Shown in pieces: positions 8,337 to 16,396 of a DNA stretch of 38,240 bases. Under the pieces are notes generated by a model. It did no database searches and had not been told where the DNA came from. It worked only from the letters and a program-made list of their open reading frames with translations. The first letter of the stretch is position 1; each line of letters opens with the position of its first letter. Position numbers and translations under genes: made by a program. Source of the DNA: Hyphomicrobiaceae bacterium (GTDB taxonomy: Bacteria; Pseudomonadota; Alphaproteobacteria; Rhizobiales; HXMU1428-3); NCBI GenBank assembly GCA_021775775.1, contig JAJFHF010000054.1:1-38240 (forward strand), read 5' to 3'.

Positions 8337-9071
8337 TTAAGTCTCCACTTGTGACAACTTATAAAACTCATAGGTTTTATCAAACTCCCCCCGGCGCATT
8401 TCGCGCCGACGAATAACCTCATCATCACCGCCCCAGCGCTCCATTTGATAATCTTCATCAATGAAAGCGGCAGCCCAAACCTCACCCGATGTCCAATCAC
8501 CTAAAATAAGGCTCAAAGCCAACAAAGCTGACCCCGTAAGCGAGGTGATATTGTGCACCGCAGTTAATGAAAAATCATCCAAACCACCTAAAAGATCGGC
8601 AATTTTGCGCAAATCTTGAGGGTTTTGTTCCTCGTGCACAATACCAGAAACTGTCTTCATTTGAATATTATAGCTGGTCTCAAACCACAACAGAAAAGGG
8701 TCCCAACGCTCTTGCTCCCTCATTACCAGTGATTGTGGTTCAGCGGCGCGGTAGCACAACAAATCAGATCCTGCAAAAGAAAGAATTTCATCAATAATGT
8801 CTTGGCTCAGCGCCCTCACCCGATCAAGAGTTGTATGAGATAGTTTGGTAAACAACATTCCCTCAAGGTCAATCTCATCTTTTTGGTCATCCCATTCTTT
8901 TGCAATCGCTTTTGCTAAAGAAAAAGATTTAACACCAAGGGTCTGCTTCATAGGCGTTTTAATCGGACGACCATCTAATTGAATCATATAGCCCCCCTCC
9001 TCAAGCAGCTCAACACTAACCGTCTTATAAAAGCGCTTCATTTGGGGGCGCTTATCATCTTTTTTTGACAT
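8337..9071 (-). CDS. ATP12-family F1-ATPase assembly chaperone
   Basis: ATP12 proteins shield the F1 alpha subunit of ATP synthase until it assembles; they occur in mitochondria and alphaproteobacteria, which helps place this window. The 244-residue product shows the N-terminal RFYKTVSVE strand, YMIQLDGRPIKTPMKQTL, AIAKEWDDQ, the conserved SDLLCYRA segment, and RWDPFLLWFE in the helical C-terminal domain. The start ATG lies four nt after the HAD gene's stop codon, with no strong ribosome site of its own, so translational coupling to the upstream gene is likely. The pairing with HAD, rluC and pccB is a common alphaproteobacterial neighbourhood and need not imply shared function. Confidence 0.92.
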   Translation of the reverse strand: MSKKDDKRPQMKRFYKTVSVELLEEGGYMIQLDGRPIKTPMKQTLGVKSFSLAKAIAKEWDDQKDEIDLEGMLFTKLSHTTLDRVRALSQDIIDEILSFAGSDLLCYRAAEPQSLVMREQERWDPFLLWFETSYNIQMKTVSGIVHEEQNPQDLRKIADLLGGLDDFSLTAVHNITSLTGSALLALSLILGDWTSGEVWAAAFIDEDYQMERWGGDDEVIRRREMRRGEFDKTYEFYKLSQVET

Positions 9072-9075
9072 AACT

Positions 9076-9834
9076 TTAATCTTTAATAAATCCTGATAAC
9101 ATCAAACTATATATAGAGTTTTTAAGTTGCTCAATATCATCAACAATATCGTGAGGACGATAAGATCTCAACTCTTTTACACAATGATGTCCCCAACTAA
9201 CACCAATCGCCTTAACGCATGCAGCTTGTGCCATTTCCAAATCAAAACTCGTGTCACCGATCATAATACAGTTCTCAAGCGCCACTCCTGTTTCCCTGAT
9301 CGCTTGATCAATCATGGCTGGATGCGGCTTTGAAGGCGCATTATCAGCCGTTTGAATGGTCATAAAATAGGGCCCTAACTCAAACCTCTTAAGAAGGTTT
9401 TGAACACCGATCATCGATTTCCCCGTGGCGATCCCCAAAACACAATGCTCTTGAGCAGCCAAATCCACGATCAAGTCTCTGACACCCTCAAACAACGGTT
9501 CAGGACATCCCTTTTCGTCGCGTAGATAGCCATAAGAAACTTTATAGTTTTCGCTTATAGTCTTGATTAAATGAGGGTCCCTGCCACGATGGTTTCCTTT
9601 ATCAAAAAGCGCCTCAATAGCAAAAGGCAATGAAAGGCCAACAATTGAACGAATATCACCAGGCGGCGGCGGCTCTATACCGCCATTTTCAAAGGCAATT
9701 TGCATAGCCTTGACAATCAAAGCCTCACTATCAACAAGTGTACCATCGCAATCAAAAAGAATAAGCCATGTGCTTAATGAGTTCACAGATTCTAATGGGT
9801 TTAAAGGGTCGCCGGGACCGAATGCGTCTGACAC
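9076..9834 (-). CDS. HAD-superfamily phosphatase, phosphoglycolate phosphatase-like
   Basis: This is a haloacid dehalogenase-type hydrolase of the Gph/PGMB-like group. Motif I is LILFDCDGTLVDSE (Asp28 nucleophile, Asp30 acid-base). Motif II Ser/Thr is probably in GIATGKS, a Lys lies in NAPSKPHPAM, and motif IV is MIGDTSFDLEMAQAA. The cap is inserted between motifs I and II, as in subclass I. The ORF start is GTG at 9834 with AAGG about nine nt upstream, giving a 27-residue pre-motif stretch that is longer than usual. A GTG at 9786 is the alternative start but has no ribosome site. The substrate cannot be set from sequence. It sits between rluC and the ATP12 chaperone gene. Confidence 0.88.
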   Translation of the reverse strand: MSDAFGPGDPLNPLESVNSLSTWLILFDCDGTLVDSEALIVKAMQIAFENGGIEPPPPGDIRSIVGLSLPFAIEALFDKGNHRGRDPHLIKTISENYKVSYGYLRDEKGCPEPLFEGVRDLIVDLAAQEHCVLGIATGKSMIGVQNLLKRFELGPYFMTIQTADNAPSKPHPAMIDQAIRETGVALENCIMIGDTSFDLEMAQAACVKAIGVSWGHHCVKELRSYRPHDIVDDIEQLKNSIYSLMLSGFIKD

Positions 9835-9893
9835 GAAAAAAAGCCTTTGTGCGAAAAAAATTGATCAACAACATAACAAGTGAATTTAAATGA

Positions 9894-10910
9894 CTAATCC
9901 AGCATTTCTGCTTCACTATCATAGCGAAAAGGATCAAACCCTAACGCCTCCCAGCTCTCTTGCATATGATCAGGCAACGGGGCGGTGAGGTCTAAAGTCC
10001 CTCCCCTGGGATGAGGGATGACCAGCCGGCGCGCATGCAGATGCAACTTATCGGCAAACCCCTCAATGCGTTGCTCCTCTTCAATCTCCATATATTTAGG
10101 ATCACCCATGATAGGCGTGCCCAGCTGCGCCATATGCACGCGCAATTGATGGGTGCGCCCTGTCACAGGCTTAAGCGAGACCCAGGCCAAGCGCTGGCCT
10201 GCCTGCTCAACCACACTATAATAAGAGTGTGAATGTTGAGCGCCGGGCGTCCCTTGCCCCACAACCTGAACAATCTCACCAATCGGGCTGGGCTGTTTCA
10301 TTAAAAAGGCAGATATCTCCCCTTGCAACGGCCGCGGCACCCCATGTGTTAACGCCCAATATATTTTGCGTGCGGATCGTGTACGAAAGACAGCGCCCAT
10401 TTTAGAGGCCGCTTTACGAGACTTAGCAATTAACAAAAGGCCAGAGGTATCGCGGTCCAATCGATGCACCAAACGTGGGCGCTCACCATTAAATTCAAAA
10501 GCACCCAGCATTCCATCAATATGGCGGTTGGTTTTAGAACCACCTTGCACGGCCAAACCAGAAGGCTTGTTCAACACCATCAAATCATCATCTTCATGCA
10601 AGATAAGATCTGTGATCTCTTTAATGTGGGCCTCTTTGGCCAAGCTAGGCCGGCGCTCTTTCGCCCCTGTTGTTTTACGCCCAACATTATCTGTCTGCGC
10701 ATTTTGTACAAATGGGGGGATCCGCAACATTTGGCCAGCCTCTAAACGCGTGCTGGTTTTCGCCCGTTTACCATCAACCCGGATTTGCCCTGTTCGCAAA
10801 AGTTTCTGCAATTTCCCAAATTGAAGCTCAGGGTGATGGTCTTTAAACCACCGATCAAGCCGAAGGTCATCATCCTTGTCTTCAACTTTAATAGTCTCAA
10901 CTTTGCTCAC
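9894..10910 (-). CDS. rluC: RluC/RluD-family 23S rRNA pseudouridine synthase
   Basis: The enzyme isomerises uridines in 23S rRNA. It has an N-terminal S4 RNA-binding domain (LRLDRWFKDHHP, then GQIRVDGKRAK) and a PseudoU_synth_2 catalytic domain with RLVHRLDRDTSG, whose Asp (second D of HRLDRD or its neighbour in the motif) is the family nucleophile. GRTHQLRVHMAQLG and GDPKY follow. The ORF track extends to 10970, but the true start is most likely the GTG at 10910: GGAGG lies six nt upstream and the GTG overlaps the crcB stop as GTGA. This gives 338 residues. Context and sequence favour RluC over RluD, but the target uridines are not provable here. Confidence 0.92.
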   Translation of the reverse strand: MSKVETIKVEDKDDDLRLDRWFKDHHPELQFGKLQKLLRTGQIRVDGKRAKTSTRLEAGQMLRIPPFVQNAQTDNVGRKTTGAKERRPSLAKEAHIKEITDLILHEDDDLMVLNKPSGLAVQGGSKTNRHIDGMLGAFEFNGERPRLVHRLDRDTSGLLLIAKSRKAASKMGAVFRTRSARKIYWALTHGVPRPLQGEISAFLMKQPSPIGEIVQVVGQGTPGAQHSHSYYSVVEQAGQRLAWVSLKPVTGRTHQLRVHMAQLGTPIMGDPKYMEIEEEQRIEGFADKLHLHARRLVIPHPRGGTLDLTAPLPDHMQESWEALGFDPFRYDSEAEMLD

Positions 10911-11296
10911 AAAACGCCTCCAGTTAAAAGGCGTCCAAACCACAGCCCTATAAAAATACCAACCACACAAATTATAACACTAGCCAAAGAATAGCCAAAC
11001 GCGACAGACCATTGCCCACGCTCAATCATATTTGCCACTTCGAGAGAAAAAGCAGAGAATGTCGTAAACCCACCTAACACGCCAGTGGCAAAAAAAGTAC
11101 GCATCTCCAAAGACCCATTCAGCTTCGTTGCCAACATATGAATGAAAAGCCCCATAAGAAAGGCCCCCACCACATTGACAACAAATGTTCCATAAGGAAA
11201 GCCCAAACCAAAAACACGAAGCGCAATACCGCCAACAAGGTAGCGCCCACTCGCACCAAAAGCCCCGCCTAGCGCCGCCAACACCAAAAGTTTCAT
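10907..11296 (-). CDS. crcB: Fluoride exporter CrcB (Fluc)
   Basis: CrcB forms a dual-topology dimeric fluoride channel in the inner membrane. The 129-residue protein has four hydrophobic helices and the family motifs GAFGASGRYLVG near the N-terminus, YGTFVVNVVGAF (conserved Asn), and GVLGGFTTFSAFSLE with the pore-lining Phe and Thr residues. One copy is present, as expected for a homodimeric type. Its stop overlaps the start of rluC as GTGA, so the two are translationally coupled. No fluoride riboswitch is apparent in the 34-nt gap upstream, so expression probably depends on genes further upstream. Confidence 0.94.
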   Translation of the reverse strand: MKLLVLAALGGAFGASGRYLVGGIALRVFGLGFPYGTFVVNVVGAFLMGLFIHMLATKLNGSLEMRTFFATGVLGGFTTFSAFSLEVANMIERGQWSVAFGYSLASVIICVVGIFIGLWFGRLLTGGVL

Positions 11297-11330
11297 TTAT
11301 TGAACCCCGCCCATTTTATTGACCCCGGCC

Positions 11331-11555
11331 TTAAGAGCGACAAAACAACCAGCCCAAAATAGCGCCAACAAACCATCCAACGATTATACAAACAACAATA
11401 GTCGCAAGATAAACCAAACCGTGCTGCATCATAACATCTTGTGAGCTATCAAAACTGCGCGTAGCAATAAAGCCATTACTAACATAGGATCCAAAATAAA
11501 AAATCCCGATCAAAGCTCCGATTAAGGCACCTATAAATTTCAATGTCTGTTTCAT
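11331..11555 (-). CDS. Small two-TM membrane protein overlapping the Tae4-like gene
   Basis: The 74-residue protein is almost entirely two hydrophobic helices: about residues 5-26 (TLKFIGALIGALIGIFYFG) and 45-70 (LVYLATIVVCIIVGWFVGA). A polar loop of about 20 residues (RSFDSSQDVMMQ) lies between them. Lysines before helix 1 suggest both ends in the cytoplasm and the loop in the periplasm. The ORF track starts at 11573, but the ATG at 11555 has GGGAGG upstream and overlaps the stop of the amidase gene as ATGA. I do not recognise the family. Its linkage to a peptidoglycan amidase makes immunity, release or anchoring possible roles, all inference; it is unlike the soluble periplasmic Tai4 immunity proteins. 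Confidence 0.75.
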   Translation of the reverse strand: MKQTLKFIGALIGALIGIFYFGSYVSNGFIATRSFDSSQDVMMQHGLVYLATIVVCIIVGWFVGAILGWLFCRS

Positions 11556-12055
11556 TTTACCTCCCAAAACCATATCTCTGTGGCTTTGTCATAGCCGCCA
11601 TAATAGCCAGCCCAAAAGAACCAGTTGATTAACCAAGCAGACGCTGTACGCGACCCATTCCACACATCAATATGATCGCCCGATGGGTGTTTTTTTTCAC
11701 CACTACGAAACCAATAATTACGAATAAGCACAATTCCAGTTCGTCCAAAAAGATCACGGTAATAAGTTTTTGGATTTTTAAAAATTTCCACTTTTCCTAT
11801 ACCAGGAATGCCAGCTCTATTAATGCCCCTAGCTAACTCTTCAGCCCGAATATAGTGCATAGCTTCTTTAGGATGGGCCCGGCAAGTCACAAGCCCTTTG
11901 GGCATTTGATTATAAGTAACACCAGCCCCACTTAAAGCAACGCTCATACGAATAGCACATTGATTTCGATAAGTCGGATATCCCTTCAAACGACATGGAT
12001 AACGCTCACTTCTATTGAGGGGATGGCTTGCCCACAAATCTTTAAACTTAATCAT
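11552..12055 (-). CDS. tae4: Tae4-like peptidoglycan amidase (type VI effector family)
   Basis: Tae4 effectors are NlpC/P60-like cysteine amidases that cut the D-Glu-mDAP bond of peptidoglycan stems. The 167-residue protein begins IKFKDLWASHP and has the catalytic cysteine motif NQCAIRMSVAL (Cys33), a middle YIRAEELA helix, TGIVLIRNYW, and the catalytic histidine motif GDHIDVWNGSR (His128). It ends in the aromatic EIWFWEV. This order matches Tae4 closely. It has no signal peptide, consistent with secretion-system delivery rather than Sec export. No type VI genes are in this window. The gene overlaps a two-TM membrane protein gene by ATGA and sits between rarA and crcB, a housekeeping position. 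The family call is strong; use as an antibacterial effector is inferred. Confidence 0.88.
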   Translation of the reverse strand: MIKFKDLWASHPLNRSERYPCRLKGYPTYRNQCAIRMSVALSGAGVTYNQMPKGLVTCRAHPKEAMHYIRAEELARGINRAGIPGIGKVEIFKNPKTYYRDLFGRTGIVLIRNYWFRSGEKKHPSGDHIDVWNGSRTASAWLINWFFWAGYYGGYDKATEIWFWEVK

Positions 12056-12137
12056 ACGCTTATACCCTATACAACCGATACTCTAATCACTGTAACATCA
12101 AGATTTACCACATAACAAATGGTTGAAACACTTAAAT

Positions 12138-13454
12138 TCACTCCAAATCAGGGCGTCCCGCTCGTAAACTGGCCCAATAGTTAAGACGTTTTTTAATATC
12201 ACGCTCAAATCCGCGCTCTACAGGCTGATAATAGCTAGGGCGCTCACCAAATTCCTCAGGAAAATAACTCTGACCAGAAAACGCCTCAGGCGTATCATGA
12301 TCATAAATATATCCCTCACCATATCCTTGATCTGCCATCAAATTAGTGGGGGCATTTAGAATATGCTTTGGCGGCCAATAGCTCCCCTGATCTTTAGCTG
12401 CGGCCCGCACCGCATTATACGCCGTATAAGCAGCATTAGATTTAGGCGCACAAGCAATATAAATCAGCGCTTGCGCCAACGCCAACTCACCCTCAGGTGT
12501 GCCAAGCAATTGATAAGCGTCTTTAGCCGCATTGGCTTGTACCAAGGCTTGCGGGTCAGCCATACCCACCTCTTCAACCGCCATTCGAACCAACCGCCGT
12601 GCTATATAGATCGGATCTTCGCCCCCTTCCAACATCCGCGCAAACCAATAAAGGGCAGCGTCAGGATCCGACCCCCGCACTGATTTATGCAACGCAGAGA
12701 TCAAACTATAATGCCCGTCCCCCGCCTTATCATAGCTAGGCCGGCGCCTGTGCAAAATGGAAGTTAAATCGTCAGCCTCAAGCATCTGCCCAAATTCAAC
12801 ACTAGAGAAAATTTCCTCAGCCATATTCAAAATCATCCGCCCATCACCATCGGCTAGGGCAATCATATCCGCGCGCGCATCAGCTGTAAGCGGCAAAGGG
12901 CGGTTCATTTCAGTTTCCGCCCGCAACAAAAGTTGCTCTAAATCATAATTTTTCAGTCTCTCAAATGTCAGCACTTGCGCGCGTGACAACAAAGCATTAT
13001 TCAACTCAAAAGAAGGGTTCTCAGTAGTGGCCCCAATTAAAACAATCGTGCCATCTTCCATCACGGGCAAAAAACTATCTTGTTGCGCTTTGTTAAACCG
13101 ATGGATCTCATCAATAAACAACAACGTACCGCGCCCTTCTCTACGCCGCGCGCGCGCCATATCAAAAGCTTGTTTTAAATCTTTAACCCCGGAAAAAACC
13201 GCAGATAATTGCTCAAAATACAAATCGGTTTCAGATGCCAAAGCCTGGGCCAAAGTGGTCTTGCCAGTCCCAGGAGGCCCCCACAAAATAAGGTTGGATA
13301 AACGCCCACTTTTCACCATCCGCAATAAGATGCTATCAGAGCCTAGGATATGAGATTGCCCAGCGATCTCGCTCAATGATTTCGGCCGCAAACGATCCGC
13401 TAACGGGCGGTGGACATTTTCAGCCAAACCTGATTTATCAAATAAGTCAGCCAT
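12138..13454 (-). CDS. rarA: Replication-associated recombination protein RarA (MgsA), AAA+ ATPase
   Basis: RarA is a clamp-loader-like ATPase acting at stalled replication forks. The 438-residue protein begins with the RarA hallmark RPLADRLRPKSLSEIAGQ. It has Walker A GPPGTGKT at residues 59-66, Walker B LLFIDEIHRF at 111-120, and sensor 1 in LIGATTENPSFELN. The C-terminal tetramerisation domain includes ISALHKSVRGSDPDAALYW and the RLVRMAVEEVG segment. The length is typical. The start ATG lies 55 nt downstream of the protease gene's stop, and only a weak GAG precedes it. The degP-rarA order is common in Rhizobiales-like genomes. Confidence 0.96.
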   Translation of the reverse strand: MADLFDKSGLAENVHRPLADRLRPKSLSEIAGQSHILGSDSILLRMVKSGRLSNLILWGPPGTGKTTLAQALASETDLYFEQLSAVFSGVKDLKQAFDMARARRREGRGTLLFIDEIHRFNKAQQDSFLPVMEDGTIVLIGATTENPSFELNNALLSRAQVLTFERLKNYDLEQLLLRAETEMNRPLPLTADARADMIALADGDGRMILNMAEEIFSSVEFGQMLEADDLTSILHRRRPSYDKAGDGHYSLISALHKSVRGSDPDAALYWFARMLEGGEDPIYIARRLVRMAVEEVGMADPQALVQANAAKDAYQLLGTPEGELALAQALIYIACAPKSNAAYTAYNAVRAAAKDQGSYWPPKHILNAPTNLMADQGYGEGYIYDHDTPEAFSGQSYFPEEFGERPSYYQPVERGFERDIKKRLNYWASLRAGRPDLE

Positions 13455-13509
13455 ATCTCAACTTTTGCTCATAGCACCAACATGCTGATCCCAGCACGTT
13501 ACCTATAGT

Positions 13510-14940
13510 CTAATAGTCACCAGGTAAAACAAGACGCAATATACGCTTGCCCCGTTTTAGCTCAATTCGCCAAACCCGGCGGTTCACTCTGGCATGCCCC
13601 AAAGCTTCTTTTACAGACAAAACCGGGGTATTATTAAGACTAACAAGAATATCATTGGCACGAAAGCCCAGGTTCGCAGCAAGGCTTCCAGGCGCCACAT
13701 CAATAATGATAACCCCTTCAACATCATCACTGTCCAACTGCTCAGCAAGACCAGGCGAAAGATTAGCAATACGAGCCCCACTAAGCGGTGCCCGCCCTTC
13801 AATCGTTTTTTCATTTGGTAAAGGGATCAAAGGAGCAGCCATAAGCTGGACATCTTTTTTAAGCTGTTTCCCACCTCGAAATAGGGTAACAGGGGTGCTA
13901 CCAACAAGCCCCTTCGTTGCAAAACGATAATGAAAGCTCCTGGGATCATCCACACGGTGCTCGCCCACACCAACAATCACATCACCACTCCTCAAACCAG
14001 AAATTTGCGCCGGACTAGCATCATGAATCGTCGTGATCAAAGCCCCCGCTGGTCGGTCAAGACCAAGAGAATTCGCCAAATCCGATGTCACAGTCTGCAA
14101 TTTTGCGCCAAACCACGGGCGGGTCACTTTGCTACCTTGTAAAGCTGATTGAACGACCAGACGAACCATATTCGATGGAATGGCAAAACCAATGCCATTA
14201 GACCCGCCAGAGCGTGAATAAATCGCAGTGTTAATCCCCACAAGCTTACCACGCAGATCAACCAAAGCGCCGCCCGAATTCCCCGGATTAATGGCCGCAT
14301 CCGTTTGAATAAAAGATTGGTAATCGGCAGCGCCAACCCTGGTTCGCGCAAGGGCAGAGACAATACCACTTGTCACAGTTTGCCCAACACCAAATGGATT
14401 GCCAATCGCCAAAACAAGATCACCAACATCAAGCGCATCAGAATCTTCAAAAGTTAAAAAGGGAAATTTCTCACCATTCGGAGCACTAATCTTAAGAACA
14501 GCCAAATCAGTATCTTGATCAGTAAGAATAATCTTGGCTGCAAACTCACGTTTATCTTGCAAAGCAACTTTAATTTCGCCCTGTTCCCCGCCCTTAATAA
14601 CATGATAGTTCGTTACCACAATGCCGTTAGCCCGCAAAATAACCCCAGAACCCAAAGAGTTCTGCATGCGGCTACGACTGCGCCCTCGTCTCTGGTTTCC
14701 AAAAAACCGCCTAAAAAAGGGATCATTCAACAAAGGGGAACGAAATTGTTTCACCCTATGGCGCACATACACATTCACAACAGCTGGCGCCGCAGAACGC
14801 ACCACGGGAGCAAACGACAATTTTACTTCGCTTTGGGTCTCAGGAACTTTAGCTTGAAGGGGCAAATCGGCAAAAGCTGCAAACGCCATGGCGAATAGTA
14901 TCAAAGACTTAAATTTAAATTTTAACAAGCGCGCTCGCAT
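13510..14940 (-). CDS. degP: Do-family periplasmic serine protease (DegP/DegQ-like)
   Basis: This is an envelope quality-control protease of the HtrA family. The 476-residue protein has an N-terminal signal sequence (hydrophobic LILFAMAFAAFA, about residues 12-23). The trypsin-like domain carries His113 (TNYHVI), Asp145 (DTDLAVLK) and Ser222 (GNSGGALV), so the triad is complete. Two PDZ domains follow: one around 275-370 (GLRSGDVIVGVGEH) and one around 385-470 (ANLGFRANDILVSLNN). A basic RRGRSRSR patch lies in the LA-loop region. The ATG start has GGAG eight nt upstream. It heads the minus-strand block after the 345-nt spacer shared with the divergent SRPBCC gene. DegP and DegQ cannot be separated by eye. 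Confidence 0.93.
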   Translation of the reverse strand: MRARLLKFKFKSLILFAMAFAAFADLPLQAKVPETQSEVKLSFAPVVRSAAPAVVNVYVRHRVKQFRSPLLNDPFFRRFFGNQRRGRSRSRMQNSLGSGVILRANGIVVTNYHVIKGGEQGEIKVALQDKREFAAKIILTDQDTDLAVLKISAPNGEKFPFLTFEDSDALDVGDLVLAIGNPFGVGQTVTSGIVSALARTRVGAADYQSFIQTDAAINPGNSGGALVDLRGKLVGINTAIYSRSGGSNGIGFAIPSNMVRLVVQSALQGSKVTRPWFGAKLQTVTSDLANSLGLDRPAGALITTIHDASPAQISGLRSGDVIVGVGEHRVDDPRSFHYRFATKGLVGSTPVTLFRGGKQLKKDVQLMAAPLIPLPNEKTIEGRAPLSGARIANLSPGLAEQLDSDDVEGVIIIDVAPGSLAANLGFRANDILVSLNNTPVLSVKEALGHARVNRRVWRIELKRGKRILRLVLPGDY

Positions 14941-15285
14941 ACCATATCTCCGCTATTCAGACAAAAAGGTGCATTCCATAATTGGTACATCACTGTTCTA
15001 TCCCGGCTGATGTTTTATTTCTATATTTCTTTTGCAATCTTGTCTTAATCCTAAATATCAAGCAAAAAACAAAAACTGATCGCTAAGATTAATATTTAAA
15101 ATCAAACAATTGAGGTAAGAATCTCTATTACAAAGAATGACAATTTTCTGACTACCTTAACAACAAGATTTATTGTTATGTTATCTATACAAATGCTTAT
15201 CATGAGGCTTTATTTTTAACACACTTCTATAGTTAATAATAAAACAATTAGAGCATATTTATAGTTTCCAGGGAGAATTCTTAGT
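14941..15285. other. Divergent intergenic region, AT-rich
   Basis: This 345-nt spacer separates the start of the Do protease gene (minus) from the start of the SRPBCC gene (plus), so both promoters should lie here, though I could not assign convincing -35/-10 pairs. It is strongly AT-rich. A small bulged hairpin is present at about 15158-15183 (TAAC-AACAA-gattta-TTGTT-at-GTTA). A plus-strand GGGAG about ten nt before 15286 is the likely ribosome site. No ORF in it is credible. Confidence 0.5.
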
Positions 15286-15765
15286 ATGAAAAATTTGAAA
15301 GTACTAACTCTAGCCGTTGCAATGGTTGGCACCATGACCACCTCTGCACTTGCTATTGAAGCAACAAAAAGCACAACCATTAACGCACCAGTGGCGCAAG
15401 TATGGGCTAAAATTGGCGGTTGGTGTGCCATTAAAGATTGGCACCCTGCAGTGGCTAAATGTGATGAAATGCGCGAAGGTGATGAGCTTCGCCGCGTGTT
15501 AACGCTTGGCGATGGTGGACAAATTAAAGAATTGCTCACAGGCGAGAATGAAACCAGCTACAGCTACATTATTGAATCAGGTGTCCTCCCTGTACAAAAT
15601 TACAAATCAACCATCTCTGTAGCAAAAGCAGGCGAAGGCAAAACCAAAGTCACATGGACCGGGTCATTTAATGGCAAAGGTAAAACTGATAAAGAAGCAG
15701 CTGAGATCATGTCAGGCGTTTATGCCGGTGGCCTAGAGGCTCTTGCCAAAGATATGAACAAGTAA
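15286..15765 (+). CDS. Secreted SRPBCC (polyketide cyclase / MxaD-like) protein
   Basis: The 159-residue product has a clean signal peptide (MKNLKVLTLAVAMVG to SALA, cleavage near residue 23). The rest is one SRPBCC or Bet v 1-like domain: KSTTINAPVAQVWAKIGGW, the WHPAV turn, LLTGENETSYSYIIESG, and a C-terminal helix ending GGLEALAKDM. The fold binds hydrophobic ligands in a central cavity; exported members include MxaD-like proteins of alphaproteobacteria. The ligand and role here are unknown. It is the only plus-strand gene between lipB and the glycosyltransferase, standing between rplQ and the Do protease with its own spacer and terminator. That suggests a self-contained transcription unit, perhaps gained by insertion. 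The two cysteines in the mature part could form a disulfide. Confidence 0.85.
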   Translation: MKNLKVLTLAVAMVGTMTTSALAIEATKSTTINAPVAQVWAKIGGWCAIKDWHPAVAKCDEMREGDELRRVLTLGDGGQIKELLTGENETSYSYIIESGVLPVQNYKSTISVAKAGEGKTKVTWTGSFNGKGKTDKEAAEIMSGVYAGGLEALAKDMNK

Positions 15766-15809
15766 TTTCATAACTTTTAAAAAATAAGATCAAACAAACA
15801 TGATCAAAA

Positions 15810-15847
15810 AATAAAGGCTGCCCTTCATATCAAGGGCAGCCTTTATT
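15810..15847. terminator. Strong bidirectional Rho-independent terminator
   Basis: A perfect 16-bp stem, AATAAAGGCTGCCCTT / AAGGGCAGCCTTTATT, encloses a 6-nt loop (catatc). T-rich tracts flank it on both strands: TTTATTATATT on plus and TTTATTTTTTGATC on minus. It ends the SRPBCC gene on plus and the alpha operon (after rplQ, whose stop is at 15900) on minus. Confidence 0.93.
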
Positions 15848-15899
15848 ATATTAAAATCAACAAACTTTAAAAAGCGCTTCCACACCCAAACAGATGGAT

Positions 15900-16334
15900 C
15901 TATGCAGCAGCTTCTTCAAGCTCTGATGCATCAACTTTCTCAGCAACAGGCCCTGAATCTTGACCACGCGCATTTACATCACGATCAACAAGTTCTATCA
16001 CAGCTACAGGCGCTGAATCACCATAACGAAAACCAGCTTTCAAAACCCGTGTATAACCACCTTCGCGTGTCTTATAGCGCTCAGCCAACACATCAAACAA
16101 CTTCTTAGTCATCGCTTCATCACGAATGCGAGCTTGTGCCAACCGGCGAGAATGCAGGTTGCCGCGCTTACCCAAAGTAATAAGGCGATCCATAACACGC
16201 TTCATCTCTTTGGCTTTTGGCAAAGTAGTAACAATTTGCTCATGTTTAATTAGCGCTGCTGCCATATTAGCAAACATAGCTGTGCGGTGACTAGACGTTC
16301 GATTTAGTTTCCGCCCTTTTCTACCATGACGCAT
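15900..16334 (-). CDS. rplQ: Ribosomal protein bL17
   Basis: L17 is a 50S protein near the exit tunnel. The 144-residue product starts [17 protein letters not shown], the conserved L17 N-terminus, and includes [21 protein letters not shown]. The ORF track begins 12 codons earlier; the ATG at 16334 is chosen because GGAG lies seven nt upstream and it matches the family start. An acidic C-terminal tail (ASELEEAAA) extends beyond the E. coli length, as in many alphaproteobacteria. It is the last gene of the alpha operon, followed by the strong bidirectional terminator. Confidence 0.97.
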   Translation of the reverse strand: MRHGRKGRKLNRTSSHRTAMFANMAAALIKHEQIVTTLPKAKEMKRVMDRLITLGKRGNLHSRRLAQARIRDEAMTKKLFDVLAERYKTREGGYTRVLKAGFRYGDSAPVAVIELVDRDVNARGQDSGPVAEKVDASELEEAAA

Positions 16335-16396
16335 GAAATTTCTCCTCAATACCGCGCATCTCTTCATCAAAGCGAAGCGCGTTTATACTTTAAATT

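Noticed and set aside
10366-10824. 152-aa plus-strand ORF
   Set aside because: It lies antisense to rluC and has no domain, signal or ribosome site.
12056-12137. Dedicated promoter for the Tae4-like gene
   Set aside because: TTACAG-18-TATAGG can be read, but its start point would fall inside the ribosome-binding region, so it is not convincing.
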